DNA of 64,000 nt, from assembly GCA_015680905.1 (NCBI GenBank), contig CM027381.1:90173501-90237500 (forward strand), given 5' to 3'. Made by a program: the position numbers and the translations under genes. Positions within the stretch are counted from its first letter, which is position 1. Each line of letters starts with the position of its first letter. The stretch is from Coptis chinensis. Taxonomy: Eukaryota > Streptophyta > Magnoliopsida > Ranunculales > Ranunculaceae. Below the pieces are notes generated by a model. The model had not been told where the DNA came from. It worked only from the letters and a program-made list of their open reading frames with translations, and made no database searches. Positions 11,191-21,272 of this stretch are shown in pieces.

Positions 11191-11882
11191 GTTTCACCTT
11201 CAATATCATAAGCAATGAGAACTTCTTGATGGCTATTTTCACAAGTTAATCGTCTAGCCAGCCAATGCAAAGCACCATGAACAAATATACCAGATCTGGC
11301 TTCCTCTGTTACTTCGTAATTGGCAATATATGTCTTCGATTATCTCCATGTCCCATGATTTCTCGCTTAGTGAGTATGTAAAAATGCGGTTTGGCGGTTC
11401 AATTAACGTGAACACATAATCATCAAGAGTTGCATTATAACCCAAGCCGCATCCTTTAATATGCAAGTGACGATTGTATATTTGTTGCATCTCCGTCTCC
11501 ATGCATTCGCTAGTAGATGGACTCCATATGCAATGTTTATCATATCTTTCCAAGGTGCATTGAAATTGATAATAGATAGCCAAAGAAGTCCGTTACAAGA
11601 ACCCAAAACAATATCTGTTTCGTGCTCTGGGATCTCAAACGGAGGATTAATCACTAAATCCTTATTCCGTGCTTCAAAATCTAATGTATGCATCCTTGTA
11701 GATTGGATAAGGACTCTATATTCTACATGCTTGTTGATGAAAATAGGATCTGAAAGTAAAGCATTCCATAATTTCAATACATACCTGAATCTTGTAAGAG
11801 ATTGGGCAGGTAGCCAAAATAGTATGTTTTCAATGATCTTTGGTGGGAGAAAGTTTGAGGGCATCACCTTATACCTGGTCAT

Positions 11883-12278
11883 TTATTGAAGTTGTGATTG
11901 TATGTGAAGAAAAGAATGTGGTACATATTAGAAGTTATTCTTTATGTCATAGTGCTGAGCGCGCCATGCACCTATTCAAAACATGATTAGAGCGTGCCCT
12001 GCACCTCGCGGCTTGACAAGAGTCCAGTAGATATAGCGCACCCTGCACTCAACCAAAGCTCAACCAGAGCACGCACGCCCACCAGCGTATTATTTAGATT
12101 TCCACCGCGACCGTTTTAGTTTTAGTTCCTATTTTAGAAACTTGTAAATCTCTATATAAACTTCTGTAATCTTCTTAGAAATTAATCAAGTAAATATTCT
12201 CTCCAATCAATCTCTTTCTCTCTAATTTATCAGTACAGCTTAACAAGGAAAGTAACAACGTTTTATAGTGTTTGTTGG
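11883..12278. other. Intergenic; possible LTR remnant with TATA box
   Basis: No gene is seen. CTCTATATAAAC at 12152-12163, followed by AATCAAGTAAATATTCTCTCC-like text, resembles the promoter/R region of an LTR, and repeated GCGC(A/G)CC(A/C)TGCAC words occur at 11959-12047. I found no matching terminal duplication, so the LTR reading is weak. Confidence 0.3.
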
Positions 12279-12688
12279 AATTTCTACAGTGCGCGGTTTC
12301 CAAATTCTAATTGAAAACATGCTGCCAATTGCCAAACGATAAACAATGTGGTTTAGGGTGGCCCATACCGTACTACTAGTGTACTGGTGCTACTTCCTTA
12401 TAATTATGGACTTAGAATTAGTACAACTTAGATAACTTCCAAACTTCTTATTCAGCTTCAATTTTTTATTTATACTACCGGTTAATTTCTACAGTGCGCA
12501 GTTTCCAAATTCTAATTGAAAACATGCTGCCAATTGACAAACGATAAACAATGTGGTTTAGGGCGGCCCATACCGTACTACTAGTGTACTGGTGCTACTT
12601 CCTTATAATTATGGACTTAGAATTAGTACAACTTAGATAACTTCCAAACTTCTTATTCAGCTTCAATTTTTTATTTATACTACCGGTT
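12279..12688. repeat. Tandem duplication, two 205-bp copies
   Basis: Copy 1 is 12279-12483 and copy 2 is 12484-12688, starting AATTTCTACAGTGCGC and ending ACTACCGGTT. I see only three differences (CGCGG/CGCAG, TTGCC/TTGAC, GGTGG/GGCGG), so the duplication is young. It is non-coding. Confidence 0.95.
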
Positions 12689-12822
12689 CTGCGTAACGGA
12701 AATAAGATGATTGGAAATTGGGATCTTCTCGCCTATTTCATAGACTATAGTCTTAATCACATAAAATTAATTCAGAGGTAAAAAAAAATGAGTCTTGTTA
12801 CTGCCAGACCCTGATTTGTGTT

Positions 12823-12854
12823 GGGCAGACCCCGAGTTGGGTCGGGGTCTGCCC
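12823..12854. repeat. 13-bp perfect hairpin just inside the MULE left end
   Basis: GGGCAGACCCCGA (12823-12835) and TCGGGGTCTGCCC (12842-12854) form a perfect stem with a 6-base loop. It is GC-rich in an AT-rich region and adjoins the terminal repeat. Confidence 0.85.
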
Positions 12855-13199
12855 ATTGTGTTGGGTGCAACTTCGAACCATACACCCCCCAACCAAAACA
12901 CGCAACAAATCGAGAAACAGGCAATAGTCAGTTACCACCCTTCGTCAAATTCACAAAAAATCGCAAAAAAACCTACCAAAACCAAAAACAAAAAATTGGC
13001 TCGTCGAATTCACAAAAAAACCTACCAAAAACCAAAAATTGCGCTTGTGTTCTCCCTCTCGACAGACCCCATCTTCCAGGTGAACTTCACAAGCTTCTTC
13101 TCGCACTTTCAAAGGTATTTTCTCTAAAAAATTAGTGTTTTTTTTTTATATTTTTGCTAGCATGTTATCAATCGCTCGTCTTCTTCACTTGCTAATTTA
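12855..13199 (+). other. MULE subterminal region, no supported gene
   Basis: This stretch has overlapping short open frames but no recognisable protein. It contains a diverged direct repeat (AATTCACAAAAAA...ACCTACCAAAA at about 12948-12985 and 13008-13040), and looks like a subterminal or 5' UTR region of the element. Confidence 0.35.
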
Positions 13200-14325
13200 A
13201 TGCAACCTAAAAAATACTTTCAAAGCTCTTGTATTTAGGTCTTCTTCAATGCAACCTATTTTAATCATCGCCATCTTCTTTACAATTTGTTCTAACAATT
13301 GCCTACCACGAATAATTTGGTTCGAGAGCATGATTTTTGCTCTCCTCTTTAATGGAGATGAATTTCTAAATGAAGTTGAACCTTGTTTCCAAGTTTTTGT
13401 TGGTCCATCAAATCCCACCACCCCACCTATTTTTTGAAATGGTGGGTGATAGAACTATAGAAGAGCTAAGATATGTTTTTATGACACTCACGGTTTGTTT
13501 GTTCCTAGTGATGATGTACAACAAAGAAGCAAAATGAATGACCACGATTAAAATAGTAGAGTGATCATATCTTCATAGAAATTAGTCAAATTACACATTT
13601 TAATCTGTCAAGGTTCAGGGAGGTGTTGAGACTATCTTTGTCACTTGCTACATTTAGATGTGCGCACAATGAAGTTTCATCAGTGTATTGCAGGAAGTGA
13701 GCCACGGGAAAAAAGGAAAAATAAGTTGGCCATCTTTGTCACAACTCCTAAAGTACAAATAAATGGAATATCTTGTCACCGATATTGTTTTAAACTCTTA
13801 ATTGTTGGACTTTCTTGTTCATATTTCTTGGTTACCACTTGCCAAGGTTTAATGGTCAAAGTGGTATCACAAAAAGAACAAGGAGACCGAAGTTGCACGA
13901 CTTGCACGGGTGGACTGTGGGACATAGAAAATGTGTGACCTCCGAGTCCGGCCTCTGCGAGGGTTTCAAGTGTTTCACTACAAGATGAATATGATTTTCT
14001 CTTGTGGTTTGTTTCCAATTTTCCATCCTAAAACATGCGAAAAAGTTGTGGTTAATATGATCGAGCCACATATCTAATGAGCTTCCAGTGTTTTCCAAGA
14101 AAGCAAGAAACTATTCATGGAAGAAGTAGTTGACCCATCAAATCCCACCACCCCACCGATTTTTTTCAAAGAATAAGCCAACCTTGGTCGAGACCTATGA
14201 TGGTGTTTTTGATGTCCATGTTCACTGCTAAGTTTTAGCTGTGACATTTCTTCTTTGAGACTTGCATGCCCAGTTTCTAAGTCATGGATCTTTTTCAATA
14301 ACTCCTCTGTTGGTGAGGCGTTCAT
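13200..14325 (-). pseudogene. Fragments of a PAS-domain Raf-like protein kinase gene captured in the MULE
   Basis: From 14325 the minus strand reads MNASPTEELLKKIHDLETGH, a short coiled-coil-like start ending in KKIGGVVGFDG near 14130. The same KKIGGVVGFDG recurs near 13435 and continues TKTWKQGSTSFRNSSPLKRR to about 13335. Joined in order these match the N-terminal region of plant PAS-domain Raf-like MAPKKKs, as I know that family (coiled-coil start, then a Gly-rich GFDG and SxSFRxSSPL segment before the PAS domain). Neither PAS nor kinase domain is present. The duplicated ~30-bp junction (13406-13436, 14134-14163) and ~700 bp between show rearrangement. Captured gene fragments are typical of Pack-MULEs. 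Confidence 0.6.
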
Positions 14326-14961
14326 GTTTTTGCATGAATTGAAAACCCAATGAAGGTTTTGTCCTAAAACTTAATGAACTATGATGGCCTAACCTTGTAT
14401 ATATGTTGTTTGTGAACTTTACAAATGTTTTATGATATTAATTTTTATTATTTCTTTGCTTCTTATCATTCATGGTCCCTGTTTTATGGTGATTATTTAA
14501 AGTGTATCAATTGTCTTCTTTATCTAAAAAAATATTGACAGTAGTTCATCTCATCTTGCAAGTTGACAGTAGGAGTTACCTCATTGCTTTCGTTGTTGCA
14601 CAAGTAAAACAATGTTGCATGTACAACTTGGTGCTCATGCAGACGCTCCTCTTGTCACACTTTAGAACCTAGTTACGTTCTGAGGAACAACTCATAGTGT
14701 GAATATGCATATGCCTTTTTACAGCCCTTTTAACTATATTACAGTGAACTAGTAAAGTGCTTTGTCTACTTGAAAATTTGATACTTATAGTTCTATGCTC
14801 TTATTGCCTTCTCTTGTTGTTTTTTTTACCGAGTTTCCTTAGTTCTGACTACTTTCCTGTTTAGGTTTGCTGTGAAGCTATTGTACATGTGCCAATGTGG
14901 ATTTTACGTTTACAGCATTGCCAATTTACTTATTATTCATTTATTTGGATATTTTGTAGCA
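14326..14961. other. Non-coding stretch upstream of the PMD gene
   Basis: AT-rich sequence with no credible gene. The last part (TATTTTGTAG before the ATG at 14962) could be a splice acceptor of a 5' UTR intron for the PMD gene. Confidence 0.35.
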
Positions 14962-17183
14962 ATGCCTCGAACAAAGAATGTGAAGAATGTAGCAAAAAGT
15001 GTTTTCACGGGTGCTAAGAAGTTGTTAGGTGGGGGGAGTAGTAGTTCGGGTCGCGGTGACCCGCCTGAGAAAAAGAGAGGAAGGGGAACAACCATCTCGG
15101 CATCAGTCCGTAGAGGGGATCGGAAAGTGGATGATCCCAGTAATGTAGTTGTAAGTGGTGTAGACTTAGGAAATCAAAAGAGAAGAAAGGAGACAGTTCC
15201 GAGTGATGTAGATGTAGATGTAGATTTAGATTTAGATATAGATGTAGATGACGATGACGTAAATATGGATAGTGGGAAGAGTGTAGTTGTAAGTCATGTT
15301 GATAGTAAAGAAGATGATAGTGAAGAAGATGATAGTGAAGAAGATGACGAAGAGGGTGTTGATGATGCAGAAGAGGAGAATGACGAGGAGGTGGAGGACG
15401 CGAAGGATGAGGAGGAGGAGGACGAGGACGAGGACGAGGAAGTCCTTGAAATCCCTGTACCTGTACCTCCAGTGAATATTGTGAGAAAGTCTAACAATGA
15501 CTTGGAGTTCTAGAGAGGTGTTTATGGAGGTGGCCCTCGTGTACCACATTTGTTGTATGACTATGCGGTGCACGTGGCTCGCGATGTTTGGGAGGGGCAG
15601 GTAATATTATCATATAGTGTCTATTAGTATTTAAATTTTGTATTACGAAACCTTGTGCATACATTAATACTGAGTTTTTGTTGTTTTAGGCGGAGCGAGG
15701 GGTGTTGAAGTGCCATGGGCACCTAAACAAGTTGGTATAATGGGATATCGTCGGAGAGTGTTCAGACTGTTCTAATTTTCACGTGGAGCTTCAAAGGACT
15801 GGCTTATGTGCTATGGTCTTAGGTGTATACAGGCATCAGGATCCTGTGTTGGTCTCTGCGTTTGTGGAGAGGTGGCATCCAGAGACCAACACGTTTCATA
15901 TATCGTGGGGTGAGATGGCAATCACGTGGGAAGATGTTTCCCAACTCTTAGGAGTTCCGATCAGAGGCAAAGCAATGACTGAGGACACTGATTTGACCCT
16001 GGAACAGACAAAAAGACTCGTCCACAAAGGTCTTGGCATACCCATGGACGAGATATATGCGGAGATGAAATCCAATAAGTTCACTTCCAAAGTTATGATG
16101 GATTTCTTGATGAAGCAGTTTGCTGGGAAGGTAACGGATGAAGATTTACGTGATGAAAATGGGGTTATTGTGAAGAAGGAGTCAACCCAAAAAGAGTTGC
16201 AGTTTGCTAGGAGAGTTTATATGTTATTTTTCTTTGGATGTATCGCCTTCACCGACACGTCTAGAACTGCAGTTCCCATTTGTTATCTGAGACTGCTTTT
16301 GAAATTTACCGAGATCAGAGACTACGCGTGGGGTGCAGCCTTATTAGCTTACTTGTATAGGGGTCTTGAGACTGCCACAAGTGCCAAGGTGAAGGGTGTT
16401 TTAGGCTATTTCACTCTCCTACAGGTATTAGTTTTTTTGTTTTTCTTTTCAATGTCAATTTTATCTATCTATTACAATATTAACTGGGTGTCTATATTAA
16501 TCTAGGTATGGATTTATGAGTACTTCCCGGTGTTCAGGCCATTCCCAAACTTGGCATATCAGTTGAGCATGTCGCGTGCTCATAGGTACTCAGTTACTCA
16601 GTCTGTTTATGCTAGCATAACAGCTGCATTGAAGCATACCCGAGCGGTGATTGATAATATGACTTGTACCGATGTAAGCATTTTTGTTTGTAAATAGTTT
16701 TATTTATTAATTGATATTATTAGTATGTGGTTAATGATTAATTTCCTCGATCATATGCTATTTGACAGGTTGAATGGTATCCCTATGCTGAAGTCCGAGC
16801 TACACACCCGGTAGATGAAATAGCATTTTTCGAGGGATTTATATGCTTTCTTGATGATGTCGAGCAATACAATGTTTCGAGGGTTGTGCGTCAGTTGGGT
16901 CATATGCAGTTTGTACCCTCAAATCCCCCAAGACCAAACGACGCAAACTACTTCCAGACGTGGGTACGATGTGAAATTTAATATTGCATCTTCCTACTGG
17001 AGTAAATGGCAAAATCACTTGATACAACTTGAACATCGAGGACCCATTACGTCTTATCCATGGGAGTGTGTGAGTAGATACATGAGTTGGTACAAAAACA
17101 ATAGTCATATTCGAATGATAAACCATGATCATCCTAATCACTACTCCCTACAAAGTCTTCCATATCATAATCTGGTGAGTTAA
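14962..17183 (+). pseudogene. Plant mobile domain (PMD/MAIL-type) gene, decayed
   Basis: Four exons can be proposed: 14962-15600, 15690-16424, 16506-16673 and 16769-~17180, all with GT-AG introns. Exon 1 gives a basic start (MPRTKNVKNVAKSVFTGAKK) and a long Asp/Glu-rich tract (15190-15450). Exons 2-4 give the PMD: FVERWHPETNTFHISWGEMA, WEDVSQLLGVPIRG, a Phe/Leu-rich core, YLYRGL, VWIYEYFP, VEWYPYAEVR. Proteins of this kind act in silencing and meristem maintenance or are transposon passengers. It is broken: TAG at 15511-15513, TAA at about 15736-15738, and a frameshift near 16970 after QTW, beyond which FNIASSYWSKWQNHL continues in another frame. Position inside a MULE favours the transposon-borne class. 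Confidence 0.8.
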
Positions 17184-18359
17184 TACCTTACAACTTTAGT
17201 TTTTGTTATTTTTTGTTACAGAGATGCTTGTGCGCGTCAAGAAACACAAGATCAGCGGCACTCATCAAGGCCAAGTCCTTGTCAGACACGATCACAAATG
17301 CCCTTTCTTCACCCAGTAAGTCGTTAAACTAATGCAAAGCCCACTCATAGTCTATCGCTGTTTCGGACTGAAGCAACACTTGACAGACCGTGAAAGACTT
17401 CCAGGTTGAAGTCACCCCCACAAACTGTATAAAAGGCCACTGATACTTATTGGTTTTGTAGGTGGCGTCTATGATGAAAACTTTTGGAAAAGTCCGAGCC
17501 ATTTTAACACCGTCCAGATGGGCCCATAACAATCCCGTTATCTCATCCGTATTCGTATCCTCCCTCACCTCCTCGAAATAATGGTTTTTTCGCTAACAAC
17601 TCACTTGAATTTCTGTATTTGCGAAATTTATCGTTCATATCCAATGTCCTCACCTTGCGAGGGCATTGTAGACTTGACATATGCTAGATAGGTTATCAAG
17701 AAACCTATGTCGATGGACTTCAAAACTTCTTTAGACTTAACTCTATTTTGAGTCATCTCTGACAAGAACTTGAATTGTGGAATGGTAAGTCGAGTAGCAA
17801 ATGCATGTCCTTCAAGGGTCTTCGCCAATGGATGGTTGTGAACACCATTAAGAACGACAATTTTCTAACTATCGACAGTGCCGCGTTGAAAAATACATCT
17901 TAACTTAAATGGGCATCCACGTTTCTTGGTTCCTGTATTTCTCTTATTAGCCTTCTCTACCTTTTTGTGTGAACGATATACGCCTGAACTCTCGCAAGCT
18001 AAATCCAGCCTTGGTACTCGGTTCCCGTTAGCATTCTGCGACTTCCCAATTACCACAACTATATAACATTGTTTTTCCCGAGTAGTTGCCCAACCAATTA
18101 CGTCATTACGTGTATGAAATACCTAAAGATATGAAAGAAAACAACAATCAATAAACTAATATAATTTCATTTAGAAAATAAAAAGAAGTGAAAACAATGC
18201 CTACTATGTACCTCTTCCGTAGTAAATATTTCTATTGTATCCATTGAAAGCGGTTGAACATCATCCACCTCATTCAAGTTTCCAGAGTTCTCGAAACACA
18301 CCGAAGGATACTAAATGAAGAACAGTTGTTAATTGATGTATTATGGACCCCGTAAAGAC

Positions 18360-18770
18360 ATAGCCACACTATTTGGCTTAAGTACCAAATGTCACAAACA
18401 CACCGTTTACCACTGTTTGTGTTTTTCTATGTTTAAATCCTAAAACGACATGGCCACACTGTTTGGAATAAGTCCCAAATGGTGTGGACACACCGGTAAA
18501 GAGGCCAAAAAACAGAACTCTATGTTTTTCCAAGTTCAAATCCCAAACGACTTTGCCACACTGGTCAAGAGGCCAAAAAACAGAACTTCATATTTTTTCA
18601 AAGTTCAAATCCCAAACGACTTGGCCACACCGTTTGGGACTTAGTCCAAACGATGTGACCACACCGGTAAATTTTTTTTTCTTCTAAGTCCAAATCCCAA
18701 ATGACATGGCCACATCGTTTTGGGCTCAGTCCAGACAGTGTGACCAGACCGTTTGGTGTGCAATACGAAT
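18360..18770. repeat. Degenerate minisatellite with palindromic unit in a transposase intron
   Basis: Variants of AAATCCCAAACGACTTGGCC / ACACCGTTTGGGACTAAGTC recur four to five times. The unit at 18622-18663 is itself a near palindrome: TGGCCACACCGTTTGGGACT (18622-18641) pairs with AGTCCAAACGATGTGACCAC (18643-18662). A second repeat, AAGAGGCCAAAAAACAGAAC, occurs twice (18498, 18568). Confidence 0.8.
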
Positions 18771-18948
18771 GACCTAGCCGAGTCGTTTAAGCCTCGGGTG
18801 TTCGAATTTTCTCTTTTAGTCCTATATATCACTGTACACATGCATAATTACTACATGCATAATTACTACATGCATAATTATGTTTAATTTAGATTTACCT
18901 TATTCTTATTAAATGCATCATCATCCATTCCTCTATTTTCTTCACTTT

Positions 18949-19083
18949 AACTTGTTCTACATTTTCTTCTTGAATGGGGTCACTTGGAACTTGTTCTACA
19001 TTTTTTTTCTTGAATGGGATCACTTATAACTTGTTCTACATTTTTTCTTGAATGGGGTCATTTGGAACTTGTTCTACATTTGG
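18949..19083 (-). repeat. In-frame coding repeat in the transposase N-terminus
   Basis: Three to four ~42-bp copies encode EQVPSDPIQEENV-like units on the minus strand. Expansion of the T-run in the middle copies shifts the frame and creates a stop, so slippage at the repeats contributed to decay. Confidence 0.75.
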
Positions 19084-19374
19084 AACATAATGCATTACAT
19101 TTTCTTCTTCATCTTCATGTTCTAAAATGGGGTTTGGCGCTTCCATTAGTGTTTAGTGTTAGTGTTAGTATATAGATTTCTTTAGGGTTTAAGGGTTTAA
19201 GTTTTTTTTATAGTGGAAGAGAAGAGAATAGAAGAGAAGGGCTGAAAAGATTACAACAAGTTAAATTCACATTGGTTTGGGAGGTGCCCAACACAAAACA
19301 ACTTTTAGGGCTAATGACATATTTGTAATAATCACAATATGGGGTCCGGTAGTAACGAATACCAAAAAAATTGA

Positions 19375-19989
19375 TTATGATAAGGAATTGAAGAATTTGA
19401 AAGAAGACTTGAATTGGTAAAAATTCGAAGCTACCTGATAAGAAGTAATCTTTAGAATTGTATGTAGGATTGTATTGTAGATGAAGGAGAGAGTGCTGTC
19501 AGGTATCTAAAAAATGTTTGTCCTCTGCCTAAAACTCTAAAATCTATCTGTTATGGCCTATATGCCCTATAGCTAGAAAACATAGCCTGAATTCAATTCG
19601 ATATTTTTCAGTGTCATAATTATCTGAAGATAACACAAACCAAAAGAGAGTCGTGAATGATCACTCAACGCTAACACACTATATTAACTAATTAGGAAGA
19701 CAAGGATTAGTAAAATTTAATTAAAATGTGAAACATCGAGAGAAATAAGAAATCTCTTTTGAATGCAATATGTAAATCCCCAACTATTGCAAATTTTACT
19801 AGCTGTCTAGCTAAAACCTCAACATGTGAAAAAATAATTACCAAAATATTGCCAACGCATGGTCTCACTCTAACAGAAAGAATCCTCTGTTTGAATAACT
19901 ATCTTCAATACCAGCTTCCTATTAACACAATCCTCTTCTTGCTCTAGTACCTGTCTCTTTTCGTCTATTTCTACCATGTATCGATCAGT
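19375..19989 (-). other. 3' region of F-box pseudogene 2
   Basis: This matches 7360-7880 downstream of pseudogene 1 in several blocks, as described there. No independent gene is seen. Confidence 0.5.
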
Positions 19990-21011
19990 TGTTCGATTTC
20001 AGATATATACCTTAGCATCAGAGAAAGCGGTCTCCATTGAAGGTTGTGGTCTGTTTGTTTCTTTAAACAAACAAGCATTTTGGCATATCTTTTGTGGGGA
20101 GAGTCTGTATAGTTTGGCAATTTACGTCGTACAAAATCAGCAGTTCATTCTGTGGTTCGTATACTATACATGTGCCATTTATCCCAGGCGGAGGTGATAG
20201 TGTCTTGGTTATTAGTGGGGGTATGATGCAGAACGACTTGGCCCAGGACACATTCAAACCATAATCTTTCATCACCCATGCCACAATGCCACAGGGATAT
20301 CTGCAAAACACGCAAAGAAATCCGTCCAATGCTGAAAGTATTGTACAGTCATAGCCACCAGCATAGTCAGGCGTTGGCACCTTTCGAATGTTTTCACCAG
20401 CCATATCAAGCTACGACATCTGTACTATAGTAAAGTCTCAGCCAATGCAGATATACCAGTTCCACCTATTCTAAAATCATCGTAATAGTCCTCATTTATT
20501 GTTTTGACTCTCCATGATTTCTTGCTCAGTGAGTATGTTTTGAATTTCTCAGATGCAAAAAGTACAATTTCATAATCATGAAGAGTTGCATTATAACCGA
20601 AGCCAGACCCTTTAATACTCGAATCATCAAGTATTCTTAAAGTCTCCTTGCATTCCATATGCATACACTACTCCAAAACTTATAGTTATAATTGATGGAT
20701 ATGCAAAGCAGACCGTTACAACAACCCAGAATATCAATACGATTTTGTTCTGCGTTTACCTTAAACGGTGGATGAATCACTAAATCCTTATTCATTGTAT
20801 ACGTCCTCGTGGATAAATTCAGGAGTCTATAATTTTTATGCTTGCTGATAAAAGTAGGACCTGAAATTAAAGCATACCATGATTTCGACACAAGCCTGAA
20901 TCTTGCAAGAGACGGCACTGGTAGCGATAACAGTATGATTTCAACGATCTCTGGTGGAAAAAAGTTAGACATCCTCTTCCACTTGGTCTTATAGTCAACT
21001 GGTAATGGCAA
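19990..21011 (-). pseudogene. F-box/FBA gene with frameshifts and an internal deletion (pseudogene 2)
   Basis: It starts MPLPVDYKTKWKRMSNFFPP at 21011 (the second Met, before SNFFPPEIVEII, is the likely start by comparison with pseudogene 1). It has a good F-box (PPEIVEIILLSLPVPSLARF), then GCCNGLLC, GFGYNATLHDYEIV and, after the breaks, FERCQR/KVPTPDYAGGYD and VAWVMKDYGLNVSWAKSF. The frame changes near 20650; a stop and loss of roughly 25-30 codons occur near 20405-20440, removing most of the usual 'NGALHWLA...' segment. Encoded family: SCF substrate receptors. No insertions are present, so it serves as the empty-site reference for pseudogene 1. Confidence 0.82.
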
Positions 21012-21272
21012 TGCAAAAAAAAAAAAAAAAAAAGTAAAAAGAGGAGTAACGTGGTACGCAACTTGTAAGATGGAGTCTTCTTTTCTAGGGTTATGGGGTA
21101 TATAAAAAAAAGGTTTTCCATCCTGCTATATATCACACGTGAATCACACACTTGACAACTCAAGTGACAAAACACACGTGTTTTAAACTTTGAATATAAA
21201 GTCAACCAGACAGCCACTAAAAATGAAAACTAGTTGGGAGCTTGAAAGACTTGGAACACCAGAAAACCAAAC
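21012..21272. promoter_or_regulatory. Divergent 261-bp spacer with two G-boxes and TATA box
   Basis: The spacer between the F-box pseudogene (minus) and TATA/Tha4 (plus) contains two perfect CACGTG G-boxes at 21136-21141 and 21175-21180. A TATAAAG sits at 21195-21201, about 75 bp before the TATA/Tha4 start codon. G-boxes are bound by bZIP and bHLH factors, including light-response factors, which would suit a thylakoid gene. Function is inferred. Confidence 0.55.

Larger units (their letters stand above)
7880..11882 (-). pseudogene. F-box/FBA gene split by a LINE and a TRIM (pseudogene 1)
   Basis: The host gene reads from MTRYKVMPSNFLPPKIIENI at 11882 down to 11191, then 10458-10418, then 8226-7880; the gaps are two insertions. 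The N-terminus has an F-box (PKIIENILFWLPAQSLTRFR, residues ~12-50), then SCNGLLW, GLGYNATLDDYVF, LHWLARRL, and at the far end VAWVMKDYGMKDSWAKLF. These are the normal landmarks of the F-box plus F-box-associated (FBA) family, substrate receptors of SCF ubiquitin ligases. Besides the insertions, a frameshift near 11500-11570 breaks the ORF. The closest relative in the window is pseudogene 2 at 19990-21011, whose uninterrupted sequence defines the empty sites. Confidence 0.85.
17225..19148 (-). pseudogene. FAR1-type MULE transposase, truncated and broken
   Basis: The minus strand opens MEAPNPILEHEDEEENVMHY at 19148 with repeated EQVPSDPIQEENV units. A middle exon ends at a donor at 18212 (STEE-type end FTTEE). 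The main exon starts at 18122 with FHTRNDVIGWATTREKQC, giving the FAR1/WRKY-GCM1 zinc-binding fold (LACESSGVY, GCPFKL, HNHPLAKTLEGHA). The DDE core begins with FIIDATYKTNKYQWP and a second Asp context (IVSDKDLALM) near 17270. A TAG after TVDS (~17865), further frame changes and loss of everything beyond the second Asp make it inactive. Known role: binds the element's ends and cuts. It is convergent with the PMD gene, about 40 bp apart. Confidence 0.8.
12792..19363. mobile_element. Probable composite Mutator-like element carrying PMD, transposase and kinase fragments
   Basis: The left end (12792-12820) and the reverse complement of the right end (19363-19333) share a degenerate terminal repeat: GTTACT-R-CC-R-GACCC followed within a few bases by TTGTG. 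A further TTTGTGTTGGGCA block follows in both, displaced about 45 bp on the right. The flanks AAAAAAAATGA (12781-12791) and AAAAAAATTGA (19364-19374) could be an 11-bp target duplication with one change, though they are A-rich. Inside are PAS-kinase fragments, a PMD gene and a FAR1-type MULE transposase. PMD domains are known companions of plant MULEs. Ends are inferred, contents are clear. Confidence 0.62.

Noticed and set aside
11948-12246. A solo LTR with TATA box
   Set aside because: No matching target duplication or consistent TG...CA ends found, so it is kept only as a weak remark in the intergenic entry.
15294-15573. Minus-strand frames rich in Ser or Leu/Ile
   Set aside because: They are the complement of the Asp/Glu-rich tract in exon 1 of the PMD gene.
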